A stretch of 33,922 nucleotides of DNA from DATLYF01 sp035575095 (GTDB lineage: Bacteria > Pseudomonadota > Gammaproteobacteria > Competibacterales > Competibacteraceae). The first letter of the stretch is position 1. Each line of letters begins with the position of its first letter. The translations under genes were made by a program, and so were the position numbers. Positions 25,586-33,922 of the stretch are shown here, one piece after another. Under the pieces are notes generated by a model, which had not been told where the DNA came from, did no database searches, and saw only the letters and a list, made by a program, of their open reading frames with translations. Location of the stretch: assembly GCA_035575095.1 (NCBI GenBank), contig DATLYF010000094.1, positions 1 to 33,922 of the forward strand, given 5' to 3'.

Positions 25586-27385
25586 TTACTTGATCAGCCG
25601 CAGCTTGACGTAGCTGCCCGGCGCCGGCTCGAGGGGCTTGAGCTTGCCTTCGCCGGGCTGGCGCGCCGGCACCTGCTCACCGGCGTACTGGGACACCCAG
25701 CTCTGCCAGTTGGGCCACCAGGAGCCCTGCTCCTGATGGGCGCTCTCGAACCAGGCATGCGGGTCGGCCGGGACACTGCCGTTGGTCCAGTAGCAGTACT
25801 TGCCGGCCTCGGGCGGGTTGACCACGCCGGCAATGTGGCCAGAGCCGCCCAGCACGAACTTCACCGGGCCCTTGAACAACTGGGTGCCGGCGTAGGTGGA
25901 CTTCCAGGGCGCGATGTGGTCCTCGATGGTGGACAGGAAATATACCGGCGTCTTGACCTTGGACAGGTCGATGGCCTGGCCGGCCAGGGTGATGCCGCCC
26001 GGCTCGCGCAGCAGGTTGCGCTGGTACATGTTGCGCAGATAGAAGCTGTGCATCTTCGCCGGCATGCGGGTGGAATCGGAGTTCCAGTACAGCAGATCGA
26101 AGGGGAAGGGCTCCCGACCCAGCAGATAGTTGTTGATGAAGAACGACCAGATCAGATCGTTGGCGCGCAGCAGGTTGAAGGTCGTGGCCATCTCCGCGCC
26201 GTCCAGGTAACCGCGCCTCTCCATGCGCTTCTCCAGGGCGTTGAGCTGCTCCTCGTCGATGAATACCTCCAACTCGCCCGGCTCGGCGAAGTCGATGAGC
26301 GTGGTGAGGAAGGTCGCTGAGACGATGCGCCTGTCCTTCTTGGCGGCCATGTAGCCCAGGGTGGCGGCCAGCAGGGTGCCGCCCAGGCAGTAGCCGACGG
26401 CATTTACCTCGCGCTCGCCGGTGGCCTGCTCGATGGCGTCCAGGGCCGCCAGGGTGCCCTCGGTGAGATAGTCGTCGAAGCTCTTCTCGGCCAGCCGCTC
26501 GTCGGGATTGACCCAGGAGATGACGAACACGGTATGACCCTGGTCCACCGCCCACTTGATGAAGGAGTTCTTCGGGCGCAAATCGAGGATGTAGTACTTG
26601 TTGATCCACGGCGGCACGATCAGCAGCGGCCGCTTGGCCACCGTCGCCGTACTCGGGTTGTATTGCAAAAGCTGCATCAGCTCGGTCTGGTAGATGACCT
26701 GACCGGGGGTGGTAGCGATATTCTTGCCCAGTTCGAAGGCATCCAGGTCGGTCATGCGGATGTTGAGCTTGCCCTTGCCGCGCTCCAGGTCGTCGAGCAG
26801 GTTGGACAGGCCCTTCACCAGGTTCTCACCACCGGATTCGATGGTCGCGCGCAGCACTTCGGGATTGGTGATGGGGAAGTTGGTGGGGGCGAGCGCATCG
26901 ACGAACTGGCGAGTGTAGAATTCCAGTTTGCGCTTGGATTTGGGATCCATGCCGTCGACATTGGCCACCACGTCCTGCACCCAGCGCGCGGTGAGCAGAT
27001 ACGACTGCTTGATGAAGCTGAACAAGTAGTTCTGCTCCCAGTCGTTGTGCTTGAAGCGCTTGTCGCTCTGCTCCTCCTGCACGGCCGGCTCGACCTGCTG
27101 TCCGAAGAAGGCGGCGGCGCTCTTCTGCCACAGATCCAGGTAGCTCTTCCACAGGTTGAGCTGTGCCTCCACCAGCTTGCCCGGCTGGGCCATCATGCGC
27201 TGGGTCATTTCCAGGAAGGCGTTGCCGAGATACAGGGTATCTTCCAGGCACAGCGTGCCGTCGGCCGCCTGGCGCTTGAGAAAATCGTTGACCAGACGCT
27301 GGCTCTGCTCGGCGATCTTGGTGACGGTCCGGGACAGGACGACGGGATCGGGCATCTGGATTTGCGGGGGCTGCTGTTCCGCCAT
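25586..27385 (-). CDS. phaC: Class I poly(3-hydroxyalkanoate) synthase PhaC
   Basis: Polymerises hydroxyacyl-CoA into polyester on the surface of storage granules. The 599-residue protein has the usual class I length. Its N-terminal region (about 1-230) is followed by an alpha/beta-hydrolase catalytic domain with the lipase-like box GYCLGG (nucleophile C333), D489 in IEDHIAPW and H517 in GSGHIAGVVNPP. GAGGAA precedes the ATG. The phasin gene lies upstream on the same strand, but a strong hairpin between them suggests separate transcripts. Class I enzymes prefer short-chain monomers such as 3-hydroxybutyryl-CoA. Confidence 0.96.
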   Translation of the reverse strand: MAEQQPPQIQMPDPVVLSRTVTKIAEQSQRLVNDFLKRQAADGTLCLEDTLYLGNAFLEMTQRMMAQPGKLVEAQLNLWKSYLDLWQKSAAAFFGQQVEPAVQEEQSDKRFKHNDWEQNYLFSFIKQSYLLTARWVQDVVANVDGMDPKSKRKLEFYTRQFVDALAPTNFPITNPEVLRATIESGGENLVKGLSNLLDDLERGKGKLNIRMTDLDAFELGKNIATTPGQVIYQTELMQLLQYNPSTATVAKRPLLIVPPWINKYYILDLRPKNSFIKWAVDQGHTVFVISWVNPDERLAEKSFDDYLTEGTLAALDAIEQATGEREVNAVGYCLGGTLLAATLGYMAAKKDRRIVSATFLTTLIDFAEPGELEVFIDEEQLNALEKRMERRGYLDGAEMATTFNLLRANDLIWSFFINNYLLGREPFPFDLLYWNSDSTRMPAKMHSFYLRNMYQRNLLREPGGITLAGQAIDLSKVKTPVYFLSTIEDHIAPWKSTYAGTQLFKGPVKFVLGGSGHIAGVVNPPEAGKYCYWTNGSVPADPHAWFESAHQEQGSWWPNWQSWVSQYAGEQVPARQPGEGKLKPLEPAPGSYVKLRLIK

Positions 27386-27479
27386 GTTGCTTCCTCAATT
27401 ATGCGACGGTGAAAAGACATCCGGGCTGACCGGCCGCAATCCGGCGAGGCTGAAGATAACCTATCGACATGTTTGCTCT

Positions 27480-27499
27480 ACGGTCAATTTTGTTACCGT
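27480..27499 (-). promoter_or_regulatory. Candidate promoter and inverted repeat upstream of phaC
   Basis: ACGGT (27480-27484) and ACCGT (27495-27499) form an inverted repeat. On the minus strand a TTGACC hexamer lies within it and is followed 18 bases later by TAGGTT, a weak sigma-70 pattern upstream of phaC. A regulator site overlapping a -35 box is possible; no specific protein is suggested. Confidence 0.3.
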
Positions 27500-27530
27500 C
27501 ACAATCATTCTTTTTGACATCGGATGTAAC

Positions 27531-27561
27531 AAACGGGTCCCGGTATTGCCGGGGCCCGTTT
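27531..27561 (-). terminator. Terminator-like hairpin after the phasin gene
   Basis: Arms 27531-27543 and 27549-27561 form a 13-bp stem with one G-T wobble and a 5-base loop. It starts 28 bases after the phasin stop. On the minus strand the stem ends in CCCGTTTGTT, a short T-rich tail. It should limit read-through from the phasin into phaC. Confidence 0.7.
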
Positions 27562-27588
27562 GTGATGGGCGCTCAGGGAAAGGCGCGG

Positions 27589-28044
27589 TTACTTCTTCGC
27601 GACATAGCCCTTGAGCTCTTCCAGGCTCTCGTTGAGGCGCTGGTTGATGACGGCGAAAGCGTCCATGTTGGCCTTGTTCACCAGCTCGGCCAGTTCTTTC
27701 ATGTTGGCCAGGGCTTTCTCGAAAGCCTGCTTGAACAGCTCGGCCTGCTTGTTGGTCAGGTCCTGGGCGTCCTTGGCGGCGGCCAACTGCTGCATGGCCT
27801 GCTGGGCCTCGGCCATGACCTGGGTGAGGATCTCGGATTGGCGCTTGGCCACCGCCTGCATACCCTCCACGGCGGCCTTGTTGGCAGCGGTCAGGGCCTC
27901 GATGTTCTTGCGCTGGGCAGCCAGCAGGCTGTCCATGTCGACGCCCGGAACCCTGAAGTCCTTGAGCATCTTGCCCGGATCGAAGCTGGCCATGTCAAGG
28001 AAGGACTGGAACGGATTGGTAGGGGGAGATTGCTTGGTGCTCAT
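27589..28044 (-). CDS. Phasin (PHA granule-associated protein)
   Basis: Small amphipathic protein coating polyhydroxyalkanoate granules. The 151-residue product from ATG 28044 (perfect AGGAGGT ribosome site) is almost entirely helical and rich in Ala, Gln, Lys and Glu (AAQRKNIEALTAANKAAVEGMQAVAKRQSEIL), the pattern of the phasin family. An in-frame start at 28164 would add 40 unconserved residues crossing the promoter. It has its own strong promoter and a palindromic operator, and lies upstream of phaC. Confidence 0.93.
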   Translation of the reverse strand: MSTKQSPPTNPFQSFLDMASFDPGKMLKDFRVPGVDMDSLLAAQRKNIEALTAANKAAVEGMQAVAKRQSEILTQVMAEAQQAMQQLAAAKDAQDLTNKQAELFKQAFEKALANMKELAELVNKANMDAFAVINQRLNESLEELKGYVAKK

Positions 28045-28066
28045 GGGGTGACCTCCTATAAAAGGA

Positions 28067-28118
28067 TTGTGCATTGCAGCATTGAGTATATTGTGCACTG
28101 CACAAAATCCACTGTCAA
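28067..28118 (-). promoter_or_regulatory. Phasin promoter with two operator-like palindromes
   Basis: On the minus strand TTGACA (28113-28118), a 17-base spacer and CACAAT (28090-28095) form a good sigma-70 promoter. A perfect palindrome TTGTGCA-C-TGCACAA (28091-28105) covers the -10 box and part of the spacer. A second, imperfect copy TTGTGCATTGCAGCA (28067-28081, 12 of 15 identical) lies just past the expected transcription start. This is a textbook repressor layout; PhaR, the usual phasin repressor, is the natural candidate but is not encoded here. Confidence 0.7.
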
Positions 28119-28132
28119 GCGCCCGCCATCGC

Positions 28133-28162
28133 AAGAAAGAGGCCGCACGCAAGAGCAGCCTC
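28133..28162 (-). terminator. Intrinsic terminator of pepN
   Basis: On the minus strand GAGGCTGC (28155-28162) pairs with GCGGCCTC (28139-28146), an 8-bp stem with one wobble and an 8-base loop, followed by TTTCTT. It starts 12 bases after the pepN stop and separates pepN from the phasin promoter. Confidence 0.7.
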
Positions 28163-28173
28163 AACTTTCAAGC

Positions 28174-30840
28174 CTAGCCGGCCAGGCTCTTGCTCACCAC
28201 CTCGTATACGTCCGGCGACAGCCCGGGCTTGGCCAGGATGCGCTCCAATTGAATCTTCATCAGCACCTGACGCCCCTCGTCGTAACGCCGCCAGCGGCTC
28301 AGCGCGCCGGCTAGGCGCGCTGTCACCTGCGGGTTTAGACCATCCAGTTCCAGGATGCGCTCGGCCAGGAACACATAGCCGGCACCATCGGCGCGGTGGA
28401 ACTGGGCCGGATTGCCATTGCAGAAGCTGCCGATCAGCGCCCGCACCTTGTTGGGGTTCCTGAGATTGAAGGCAGGATGATGCAGCAGCCGCTGCACCCG
28501 CTCTACGGTATCGGGCAGACGCGAGCCGGCCTGCAGCGCGAACCACTTGTCCACCACCAAGGCCTCGCCCTGCCAGCGCCGGTAGAACTCGTCCAGGGCC
28601 AGGTCGCGCTCCGCCCCGTCGTAGTTGACCAGACAGGCCAGCGCCCCGAGTTCGTCAGTCATGTTGGAGGCGCTGCGCAACTGCGTCTGGCACAGCGCCA
28701 GGCTGTCGCGGTCACCGAGCCGCATCAGGTATTCCAGGCAGCGGTTCTTTAGCGCCCGGCGGCCGATGGCCACCCCATCTAGCCGATAGGGACCGGCGTC
28801 GTGATGAGCATGATAGGTGTCGAGCAGGCGCGGGCCGAGCTGCCTGGCCAGGGCCTCAATGAGGAATTCGCGGGCGGCATGGATGCCCTCCACGTCCACC
28901 ACCGCCATCTGCTCGGCCAGATAGCTTTCACCAGGCGGGGTCAGGATCTCCGCCAGCAGCGCCGGATCCCGTACTCGCTCCAGAGCCAGGGCACAGGCTT
29001 CCAGCAGGGTTGCCGGCAGGCGCAGCGTGTGCCCCTGGCGGCGTTCCTCCACCAGCTTGAGCAGAGTGCGGGTGAGCAGGGTCTGGCCGGCCTCCCAGCG
29101 GTTGAAGTCGTCGCTGTCGTGGGCCAGGAGGAAACTGAGTTGCTCGTCGCTGTAGTCGTAGCGCAGCTTGATCGGCGCGGAGAAGCCGCGGGCCAGTGAG
29201 GGCAGCGGCGCTTCGGACAGGCCGACGAAGGTGAAGCGTTGCTCGGCCTCGCGCAGTTCCAGTACCCGCGTGGTCCCGCGCGGCTCGGCTTCACCCTGCA
29301 GCCTGAGCGGCAGGTCGTGGCCGTGGCGGTCGAGCAGGCCCACCGCCAGCGGGATGTGGAAGGGCAGCTTGTTCGCCTGGCCAGGGGTGGGCGGGCAGGA
29401 CTGGCGCAGGGTCAGGGTATAGCTGCGGGTGCCGGCGTCGTAGTAGTCTTCGACCTCCACCACCGGGGTGCCGGCCTGGGAGTACCAGCGCTCGAACTGG
29501 GTGAGATCGACGCCGTTGGCATCGGCCATGGCGGCGCGGAAGTCGTCGCAGGTCACCGCCTGCCCATCGTGGCGGCGCAAGTACAAGTCCATGCCCTTGC
29601 GGAAACCGTCGCGGCCGAGCAGGGTCTGGTACATGCGCACTACCTCGGCGCCCTTCTCGTAGACGGTGACGGTATAGAAGTTATTGATCTCGATATAGGA
29701 CTCGGGCCGCACCGGATGGGCCATCGGTCCGGCATCCTCGGGGAACTGCAGCGAGCGCAGCATGCGCACGTCATTGATGCGCTTGACCGCCGGCGAGCCC
29801 ATGTCGGCGGAGAATTCTTGGTCGCGGAACACGGTCAGGCCCTCCTTGAGGGAGAGCTGGAACCAGTCGCGGCAAGTGACGCGATTGCCGGTCCAGTTGT
29901 GGAAGTACTCGTGGGCGATGACCGCTTCGACCGCCTGAAAGTCGCCGTCGGTGGCGGTGGCCGGCGAGGCCAGTACGAACTTGGTGTTGAAGATGTTGAG
30001 GCCCTTGTTCTCCATGGCCCCCATGTTGAAGTCCGCCACCGCCACGATCATGTAGATATCCAAATCATACTCCAGGCCGAAGCGCTCCTCGTCCCAGCGC
30101 ATGGCCTTCTTCAGCGACTCCATGGCATGGTCGCACTGCCGGATGCTGTGCGGTTCGCTGTAGATGCGCAGTTTCACCTCGCGCCCGGAGCGGGTGGTGT
30201 AGCGGTCCTCTAGCAGCGCCAGGTCACCGGCCACCAGGGCGAACAGATAGCAGGGCTTGGGATGGGGATCGTGCCAGGTGACGAAGTGTCGGCCGCCGTC
30301 CAGCTCGCCGCTCGCCACCGGGTTGCCGTTGCTCAGCAGCACCGGGTAGCGCGCTTGGTCGGCGACGATGGTGGTGGTGTAGACGGCCATCACGTCGGGG
30401 CGATCGAGGAAGAAGGTGATGGCGCGGAAACCCTCGGCCTCGCACTGGGTGCAGAAATTGCCGGAGGATTTGTACAAGCCTTCCAGGGCGGTATTGGCCT
30501 CGGGGTGGATGCGCGTCACTACGCTCAGCTCGAAGCGTTCCGGTGGATCGAGCAGGATCAGGCGCTGGGCCTTGGCCTCGCCCTCCAGGCGGAAGTCGCG
30601 CCCCTGCGCCAGCACCTCGCCGTCGCGGCGCAGCTCCAGCAGTTGCAGCTCCTTGCCGTCCAGCGCGAGCTCCTGCGGACCGTGCGGATTGCGGCGCAAG
30701 CGGCTGGTGGCAGTCACCAAGCTGCCCTCCTCGCCCAGCTCGAAGCGCAGCGCGATGGTATCGATGAAATACGGCGGCGGGGTGTAGTCCTTGCGGTAGA
30801 TGGTCTTGGGTGTGTCGGTACGAAAAACGGCCATGTTCAT
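28174..30840 (-). CDS. pepN: Aminopeptidase N
   Basis: M1-family zinc aminopeptidase removing N-terminal residues from peptides in the cytoplasm. The product from ATG 30840 is 888 residues, close to E. coli PepN (870). Visible are GAMENKGLNIFNT (274-286), which binds the substrate N-terminus, and the zinc motif H310-E-x-x-H314 with E333 eighteen residues later. The frame continues upstream to 31695, but that part is a low-complexity shadow of acpH and the next gene. The ATG overlaps the acpH stop as ATGA, so the two are coupled; a second ATG two codons on is equally possible. Confidence 0.96.
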   Translation of the reverse strand: MNMAVFRTDTPKTIYRKDYTPPPYFIDTIALRFELGEEGSLVTATSRLRRNPHGPQELALDGKELQLLELRRDGEVLAQGRDFRLEGEAKAQRLILLDPPERFELSVVTRIHPEANTALEGLYKSSGNFCTQCEAEGFRAITFFLDRPDVMAVYTTTIVADQARYPVLLSNGNPVASGELDGGRHFVTWHDPHPKPCYLFALVAGDLALLEDRYTTRSGREVKLRIYSEPHSIRQCDHAMESLKKAMRWDEERFGLEYDLDIYMIVAVADFNMGAMENKGLNIFNTKFVLASPATATDGDFQAVEAVIAHEYFHNWTGNRVTCRDWFQLSLKEGLTVFRDQEFSADMGSPAVKRINDVRMLRSLQFPEDAGPMAHPVRPESYIEINNFYTVTVYEKGAEVVRMYQTLLGRDGFRKGMDLYLRRHDGQAVTCDDFRAAMADANGVDLTQFERWYSQAGTPVVEVEDYYDAGTRSYTLTLRQSCPPTPGQANKLPFHIPLAVGLLDRHGHDLPLRLQGEAEPRGTTRVLELREAEQRFTFVGLSEAPLPSLARGFSAPIKLRYDYSDEQLSFLLAHDSDDFNRWEAGQTLLTRTLLKLVEERRQGHTLRLPATLLEACALALERVRDPALLAEILTPPGESYLAEQMAVVDVEGIHAAREFLIEALARQLGPRLLDTYHAHHDAGPYRLDGVAIGRRALKNRCLEYLMRLGDRDSLALCQTQLRSASNMTDELGALACLVNYDGAERDLALDEFYRRWQGEALVVDKWFALQAGSRLPDTVERVQRLLHHPAFNLRNPNKVRALIGSFCNGNPAQFHRADGAGYVFLAERILELDGLNPQVTARLAGALSRWRRYDEGRQVLMKIQLERILAKPGLSPDVYEVVSKSLAG

Positions 30841-31469
30841 GCACTCTCGCGATCGGCAATGCCACCGATGATAACAGGCGCGGGCACGGCACCGGCACGC
30901 AGCTGCCCCACATAGGCGCGCAGCTCGGGGAAGAAGGTGGCGAAGTCGGCCTGCAGCAGCGTGTAGTGGCGCTCCAGGTCCACCACCCCCTCGGCCAGGG
31001 GATTGGGCCGCGACAGCCGTCCGGAGATGCCGCGCAGGGCGCGGGCGATGCCGCTCAGCTCGCGGTAGGAGAGCAGCAGTTCGCGCTCGATCAGATAGTC
31101 GACGCTGCGCTGCATGCGCGGCGGCAGACGTGCGTAGTGCTCGAGCAGCTCGCCGTGCACGGCGGCGACGAACTCCTCCAGCGGCTTCGGGTGGTAGCGC
31201 GCCCAGTCGCAAGCCAGGAAATGATCGTAATAGAGATCCACCAGGATGCCGGCGTAGCGGCGCAGCTCCGGGCGCACCCGGCCGCGGCTCGCCACCACCA
31301 CGGCATGGGCATCGGTATAGGCGTCGATGCGCCGGTGCAGCCAGATCCCCAGGCGCAGCGCCGGCTCTAGCTCCGCGCCCAGCGGCCCCTTGTGGAAATC
31401 GCCCATCAGCTGACCTATCCGCTCCAGAGGATCGGGCCCGGCCAGCAGTAGATGGGCGAGGAAGTTCAT
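30837..31469 (-). CDS. acpH: Acyl carrier protein phosphodiesterase AcpH
   Basis: Removes the 4'-phosphopantetheine arm from acyl carrier protein. The 210-residue protein belongs to the DUF479/AcpH family, with the conserved start MNFLAHLLLA, the GQLMGDFHKG segment, LHRRIDAYTD and GILVDLYYDHFLA; the Asp/His residues are typical of this HD-like fold. Length compares with E. coli AcpH (193). It lies 6 bases after the transglutaminase gene and overlaps pepN by 4. Confidence 0.92.
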   Translation of the reverse strand: MNFLAHLLLAGPDPLERIGQLMGDFHKGPLGAELEPALRLGIWLHRRIDAYTDAHAVVVASRGRVRPELRRYAGILVDLYYDHFLACDWARYHPKPLEEFVAAVHGELLEHYARLPPRMQRSVDYLIERELLLSYRELSGIARALRGISGRLSRPNPLAEGVVDLERHYTLLQADFATFFPELRAYVGQLRAGAVPAPVIIGGIADRESA

Positions 31470-31475
31470 GCTTTC

Positions 31476-33473
31476 TTAGATACGCAACTCCGCCATCCAG
31501 CGCCGCAGCACCCGCAGGTCCTGCTCGCGCGGCGCCGGGCCGTAGCGCAGATGGGCGTAGAGCCGGGCGATGCGCCGTACTGCTTCGGCCAGCTCGGGAC
31601 GCGCCCGGGCTACGCGCTCGGCATAGTCCAGCGGACCCTCGTCGGCTCGCCGTGGCAGCCCGCGCCGCCCCAGCCGGGCACAGAAGCGACGCCACACCCG
31701 GCCCAGCTCGTCGTCACGGGGACGCGCGCAGCGCCACCACCAGGCAGCGGCGTAGACCATGCCCAGCAGGCCGAGCAGCACCACCAGTGCCGTTACCATC
31801 TCCGCCCAGCGCACCGGCATACCGCTGAGCTCGGAGAGGAAGGCCTGCTGCTGTTCTGGACCGTAGGCCAGCACCCACTCGGTCCACAGGTTGTCGACGC
31901 TGTCCCAGGTCAGCGCCAGCTGCCGTAGCCAGGCGCTGCCGTCGCGGCGGGCCATGAAGCCGAGGGCATCGCGTTCGGCCACAGCGCCGTAGAGGCCGCG
32001 CTCGACCCGTGCCGGCGATACCGCCGCGGTGGGATCGACGCGCACCCAGCCTTGCCCTTCCAGCCACACCTCGGCCCAAGCGTGGGCATCGGCCTGGCGC
32101 ACCATGAGATAGCCGCCGAAGCGGTTCAGCTCGCCGCCCTGGTAGCCGGTCACCACCCGCGCCGGCACCCCGGCGGCGCGCATCAGGAAGACGAAGGCGC
32201 CGGCGTAGTGCTCGCAGAAGCCGGCGCGGGTCCCGAACAGAAAGGCGTCGATGCCATCGCGCGTCGGCAGCAGCGGCGGCTCCAGGGTGTAGCGAAAGGG
32301 TTGCTCGCGGAACAGGGCGAGCGCCGCCTGCACGCGCTGCGCCGGGATCGCGTACTGGCCGTGCCACTGCGCCGCCAGGGCGCGCGTGCGCGGATTCGCC
32401 CCCTCCGGCAGCAGCAGGGCGCGGCGCCGCTCCCAAGCGTTGAGGCCGTCGGTGTGGTACTGCAGATGGGAGCGCACCTGGTAGCGCAGCGTCTCCTCCA
32501 CCGGCTTGACCCGCAGTAACTGGAAAGACGCACTCAGGGCGCCGTCCTCAGGCAATCCGGTCGGCAGGTCCAGGGCGTACAGCCAGCGCTTGCCGTGGGG
32601 CTCCAGGATCACGCTGTAGTCCACCGCCTCGCCCAGGGGCTGGATGCGTGCCAGGGCTTCCCGCTGCGGGTAGTCCTCGCCGGCGCTCCAGGCCAGGCCG
32701 TCGTAGTTCCACAACACCGGGCCGCGCCAGTACAGGCGCTCGCTGGCCGGTGGCGCGCCGGCGAAGCGCACGCGGAAGGCCACCTCGTCAGACAGGCTGA
32801 GCTTGCTGATGCTGCCCGGGGCCATGCGCTCGTCGAGACCGGTGCGCCCACTGTGGGCATCGCGAGGCAGCGTCCACAACGGTCCGGGAATGCGCGGAAA
32901 CAGCACGAACAGCACCAGCATCACCGGCAGCGTCTGCAGCATGATGCGCCCGGCCAGGCGCAGGGCGGCGCCCGGCGCCAGGGCGGTGTGGGCCGGATCG
33001 AGGCGCAACTGCGCGGCCAGCAACAGGGTGGCGGCGAGCACCAGATAGCCGGCCATGGCCAGGCTCTGGCTGTAGAGCAGATTAGCCATCACCAGCAGGT
33101 AGCCGAGCAGGCTGAGCACGCGCAGGTCGCGCAGGCATCGGCACTCTAGCAGCTTGAGGGCGGTCATGCCCACCAGCAGGGCCACGCCGGCGTCGCGCCC
33201 GAGCAGAGTGCCGCGGCCCAGGGCCACACCTGTGCCCACCGCCAGGGTCAGCAGCACCAGCAACAGCCGCGGCGGCAGCGGCCAGCGCCAGGCCGCCACG
33301 CCCCAGCGCCACAGTGCCGCTGCCAGGAACAGCGGCCCGCTCCACCAGGGCAGATGCGCCAGATGCGGCAACAGCACCAGGGCCAGAGCCGGCAGCAGCC
33401 CGAGCAGGACATCGCGCCCGATTTCCGACACAGCCCCGACTGCGCCCGGCGCGCGACGCCAGCGGCCGATCAT
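31476..33473 (-). CDS. Membrane-anchored transglutaminase-like protein (DUF3488 / TgpA type)
   Basis: A 665-residue inner-membrane protein. An N-terminal block of about five to six helices (about 20-195, DUF3488) is followed by a periplasmic transglutaminase core with the Cys-His-Asp triad: C420 in TRAGFCEHYAG, H464 in ADAHAWAEVW and D480 in RVDPT. One more helix (about 560-580) and a C-terminal DUF4129-like tail follow. TgpA of Pseudomonas aeruginosa is an essential relative. ATG 33473 is chosen because it overlaps the DUF58 stop as ATGA; the upstream extension reads the DUF58 gene out of frame. Substrate unknown. Confidence 0.93.
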   Translation of the reverse strand: MIGRWRRAPGAVGAVSEIGRDVLLGLLPALALVLLPHLAHLPWWSGPLFLAAALWRWGVAAWRWPLPPRLLLVLLTLAVGTGVALGRGTLLGRDAGVALLVGMTALKLLECRCLRDLRVLSLLGYLLVMANLLYSQSLAMAGYLVLAATLLLAAQLRLDPAHTALAPGAALRLAGRIMLQTLPVMLVLFVLFPRIPGPLWTLPRDAHSGRTGLDERMAPGSISKLSLSDEVAFRVRFAGAPPASERLYWRGPVLWNYDGLAWSAGEDYPQREALARIQPLGEAVDYSVILEPHGKRWLYALDLPTGLPEDGALSASFQLLRVKPVEETLRYQVRSHLQYHTDGLNAWERRRALLLPEGANPRTRALAAQWHGQYAIPAQRVQAALALFREQPFRYTLEPPLLPTRDGIDAFLFGTRAGFCEHYAGAFVFLMRAAGVPARVVTGYQGGELNRFGGYLMVRQADAHAWAEVWLEGQGWVRVDPTAAVSPARVERGLYGAVAERDALGFMARRDGSAWLRQLALTWDSVDNLWTEWVLAYGPEQQQAFLSELSGMPVRWAEMVTALVVLLGLLGMVYAAAWWWRCARPRDDELGRVWRRFCARLGRRGLPRRADEGPLDYAERVARARPELAEAVRRIARLYAHLRYGPAPREQDLRVLRRWMAELRI

Positions 33474-33922
33474 GGCAGCCCTCCTGCTTCGACCTCGGGT
33501 TGCAGACCGAACAAGGCCAGGGCCTCCAGGCAGCGGTGGCGCTGCTGCTCCCCCTGAGCCGGCGGGAACGTGCGCCCAGGCAGGCGCAGGCCGTAATCCA
33601 GGCCCTGCTGCTCGGCCAGCAACAACCACTGGCAAAGCTGCGACAAGCGCTCCTCGACGGGCAGCGGCGCCAGGGCCTCGAAGTCTAGCCACAGCTCGGG
33701 CCGCGCCTGGCCACTGAAGCACTTGACCAGCAGCTCGTCGCTGCCGGCACTGGCGCGCCAGGCCACCCGCCGCGGCGAGTCGCCGGCCACATAGGGACGC
33801 AGGCCGGCGAAATCCTCGCTGCCATCGCCCTGTTCGTCGGCCCCGGGACGGCCTGTCTGCGTCCCGGTCCGGGGCAGCGGCCGGCTACCAGCGGGGGCCG
33901 GATAGACCAGGCAGCGGGTCTC
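33470..33922 (-). CDS. DUF58 protein (5' end outside window)
   Basis: The last 150 residues of a DUF58-family protein are visible; the start lies beyond the right edge. The family signature appears as FAGLRPYVAGDSPRRVAWRASAGSDELLVKCF, followed by LWLDFEAL. DUF58 proteins usually sit between a MoxR ATPase and a transglutaminase, so a moxR gene should follow outside the window. The stop overlaps the transglutaminase start by 4 bases. Confidence 0.92.
   Translation of the reverse strand, partial: ETRCLVYPAPAGSRPLPRTGTQTGRPGADEQGDGSEDFAGLRPYVAGDSPRRVAWRASAGSDELLVKCFSGQARPELWLDFEALAPLPVEERLSQLCQWLLLAEQQGLDYGLRLPGRTFPPAQGEQQRHRCLEALALFGLQPEVEAGGLP

Noticed and set aside
30841..31695. Upstream extension of the pepN frame
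   Set aside because: The extra residues are Arg/Ala/Pro-rich shadow of acpH and the transglutaminase gene. The PepN family begins near the ATG at 30840, which overlaps the acpH stop.

Overview
The window is high-GC DNA (roughly two-thirds G+C by eye) and almost fully coding. It looks like a gammaproteobacterial chromosome. The order queG / nnr-tsaE-amidase at the left end (queG divergent from the other three) is the arrangement known from E. coli and relatives, where mutL-miaA-hfq follow. AcpH, a gammaproteobacterial-type aminopeptidase N and a class I PHA synthase with a phasin fit the same group. The species cannot be named from the sequence. I found no tRNA, rRNA, transposase, CRISPR array or prophage gene.

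Region 1 (1-4.2 kb) is housekeeping: cell-wall amidase (cut by the window edge), TsaE, bifunctional NAD(P)HX repair enzyme, and the cobalamin-dependent epoxyqueuosine reductase QueG.

Region 2 (4.2-20.7 kb) is the most interesting part and reads as one metabolic island. A polyamine-type ABC importer (ATPase, binding protein, two permeases), a universal stress protein and a GbdR/CdhR-like regulator lie on the + strand. Facing them is a seven-gene minus-strand operon: corrinoid protein, DUF1638 protein, Virulence_fact-family small protein, MetV-like cysteine-rich protein, MetF-like reductase, methyl-THF:corrinoid methyltransferase, and a 2Fe-2S/ASKHA corrinoid activator. Divergent from it are purU, folD and folC. 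Together they can take a methyl group from a methylated substrate through corrinoid to methyl-THF, methylene-THF, formyl-THF and formate. The logic resembles the chloromethane (cmu) pathway, but no cmuA is present. The enzyme that first demethylates the substrate (expected to be MttB-like) is not in the window, so the substrate is unknown. The regulator and transporter types point to a quaternary amine such as a betaine.

Region 3 (20.7-25.4 kb) holds a DMT exporter divergent from an AraC regulator, then an overlapping three-gene cysteine operon on the minus strand: JAMM peptidase, a sulfur-carrier/rhodanese/E1 fusion, and a CysM-like synthase. This resembles the Mycobacterium CysO-CysM-Mec route, but here the carrier is fused inside a larger protein.

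Region 4 (25.5-28.1 kb) is PHA storage: phaC and a phasin. The phasin promoter is overlapped by a perfect palindrome.

Region 5 (28.2-33.9 kb) holds pepN, acpH, a membrane transglutaminase and a DUF58 protein cut by the right edge, all on the minus strand with short or overlapping junctions.
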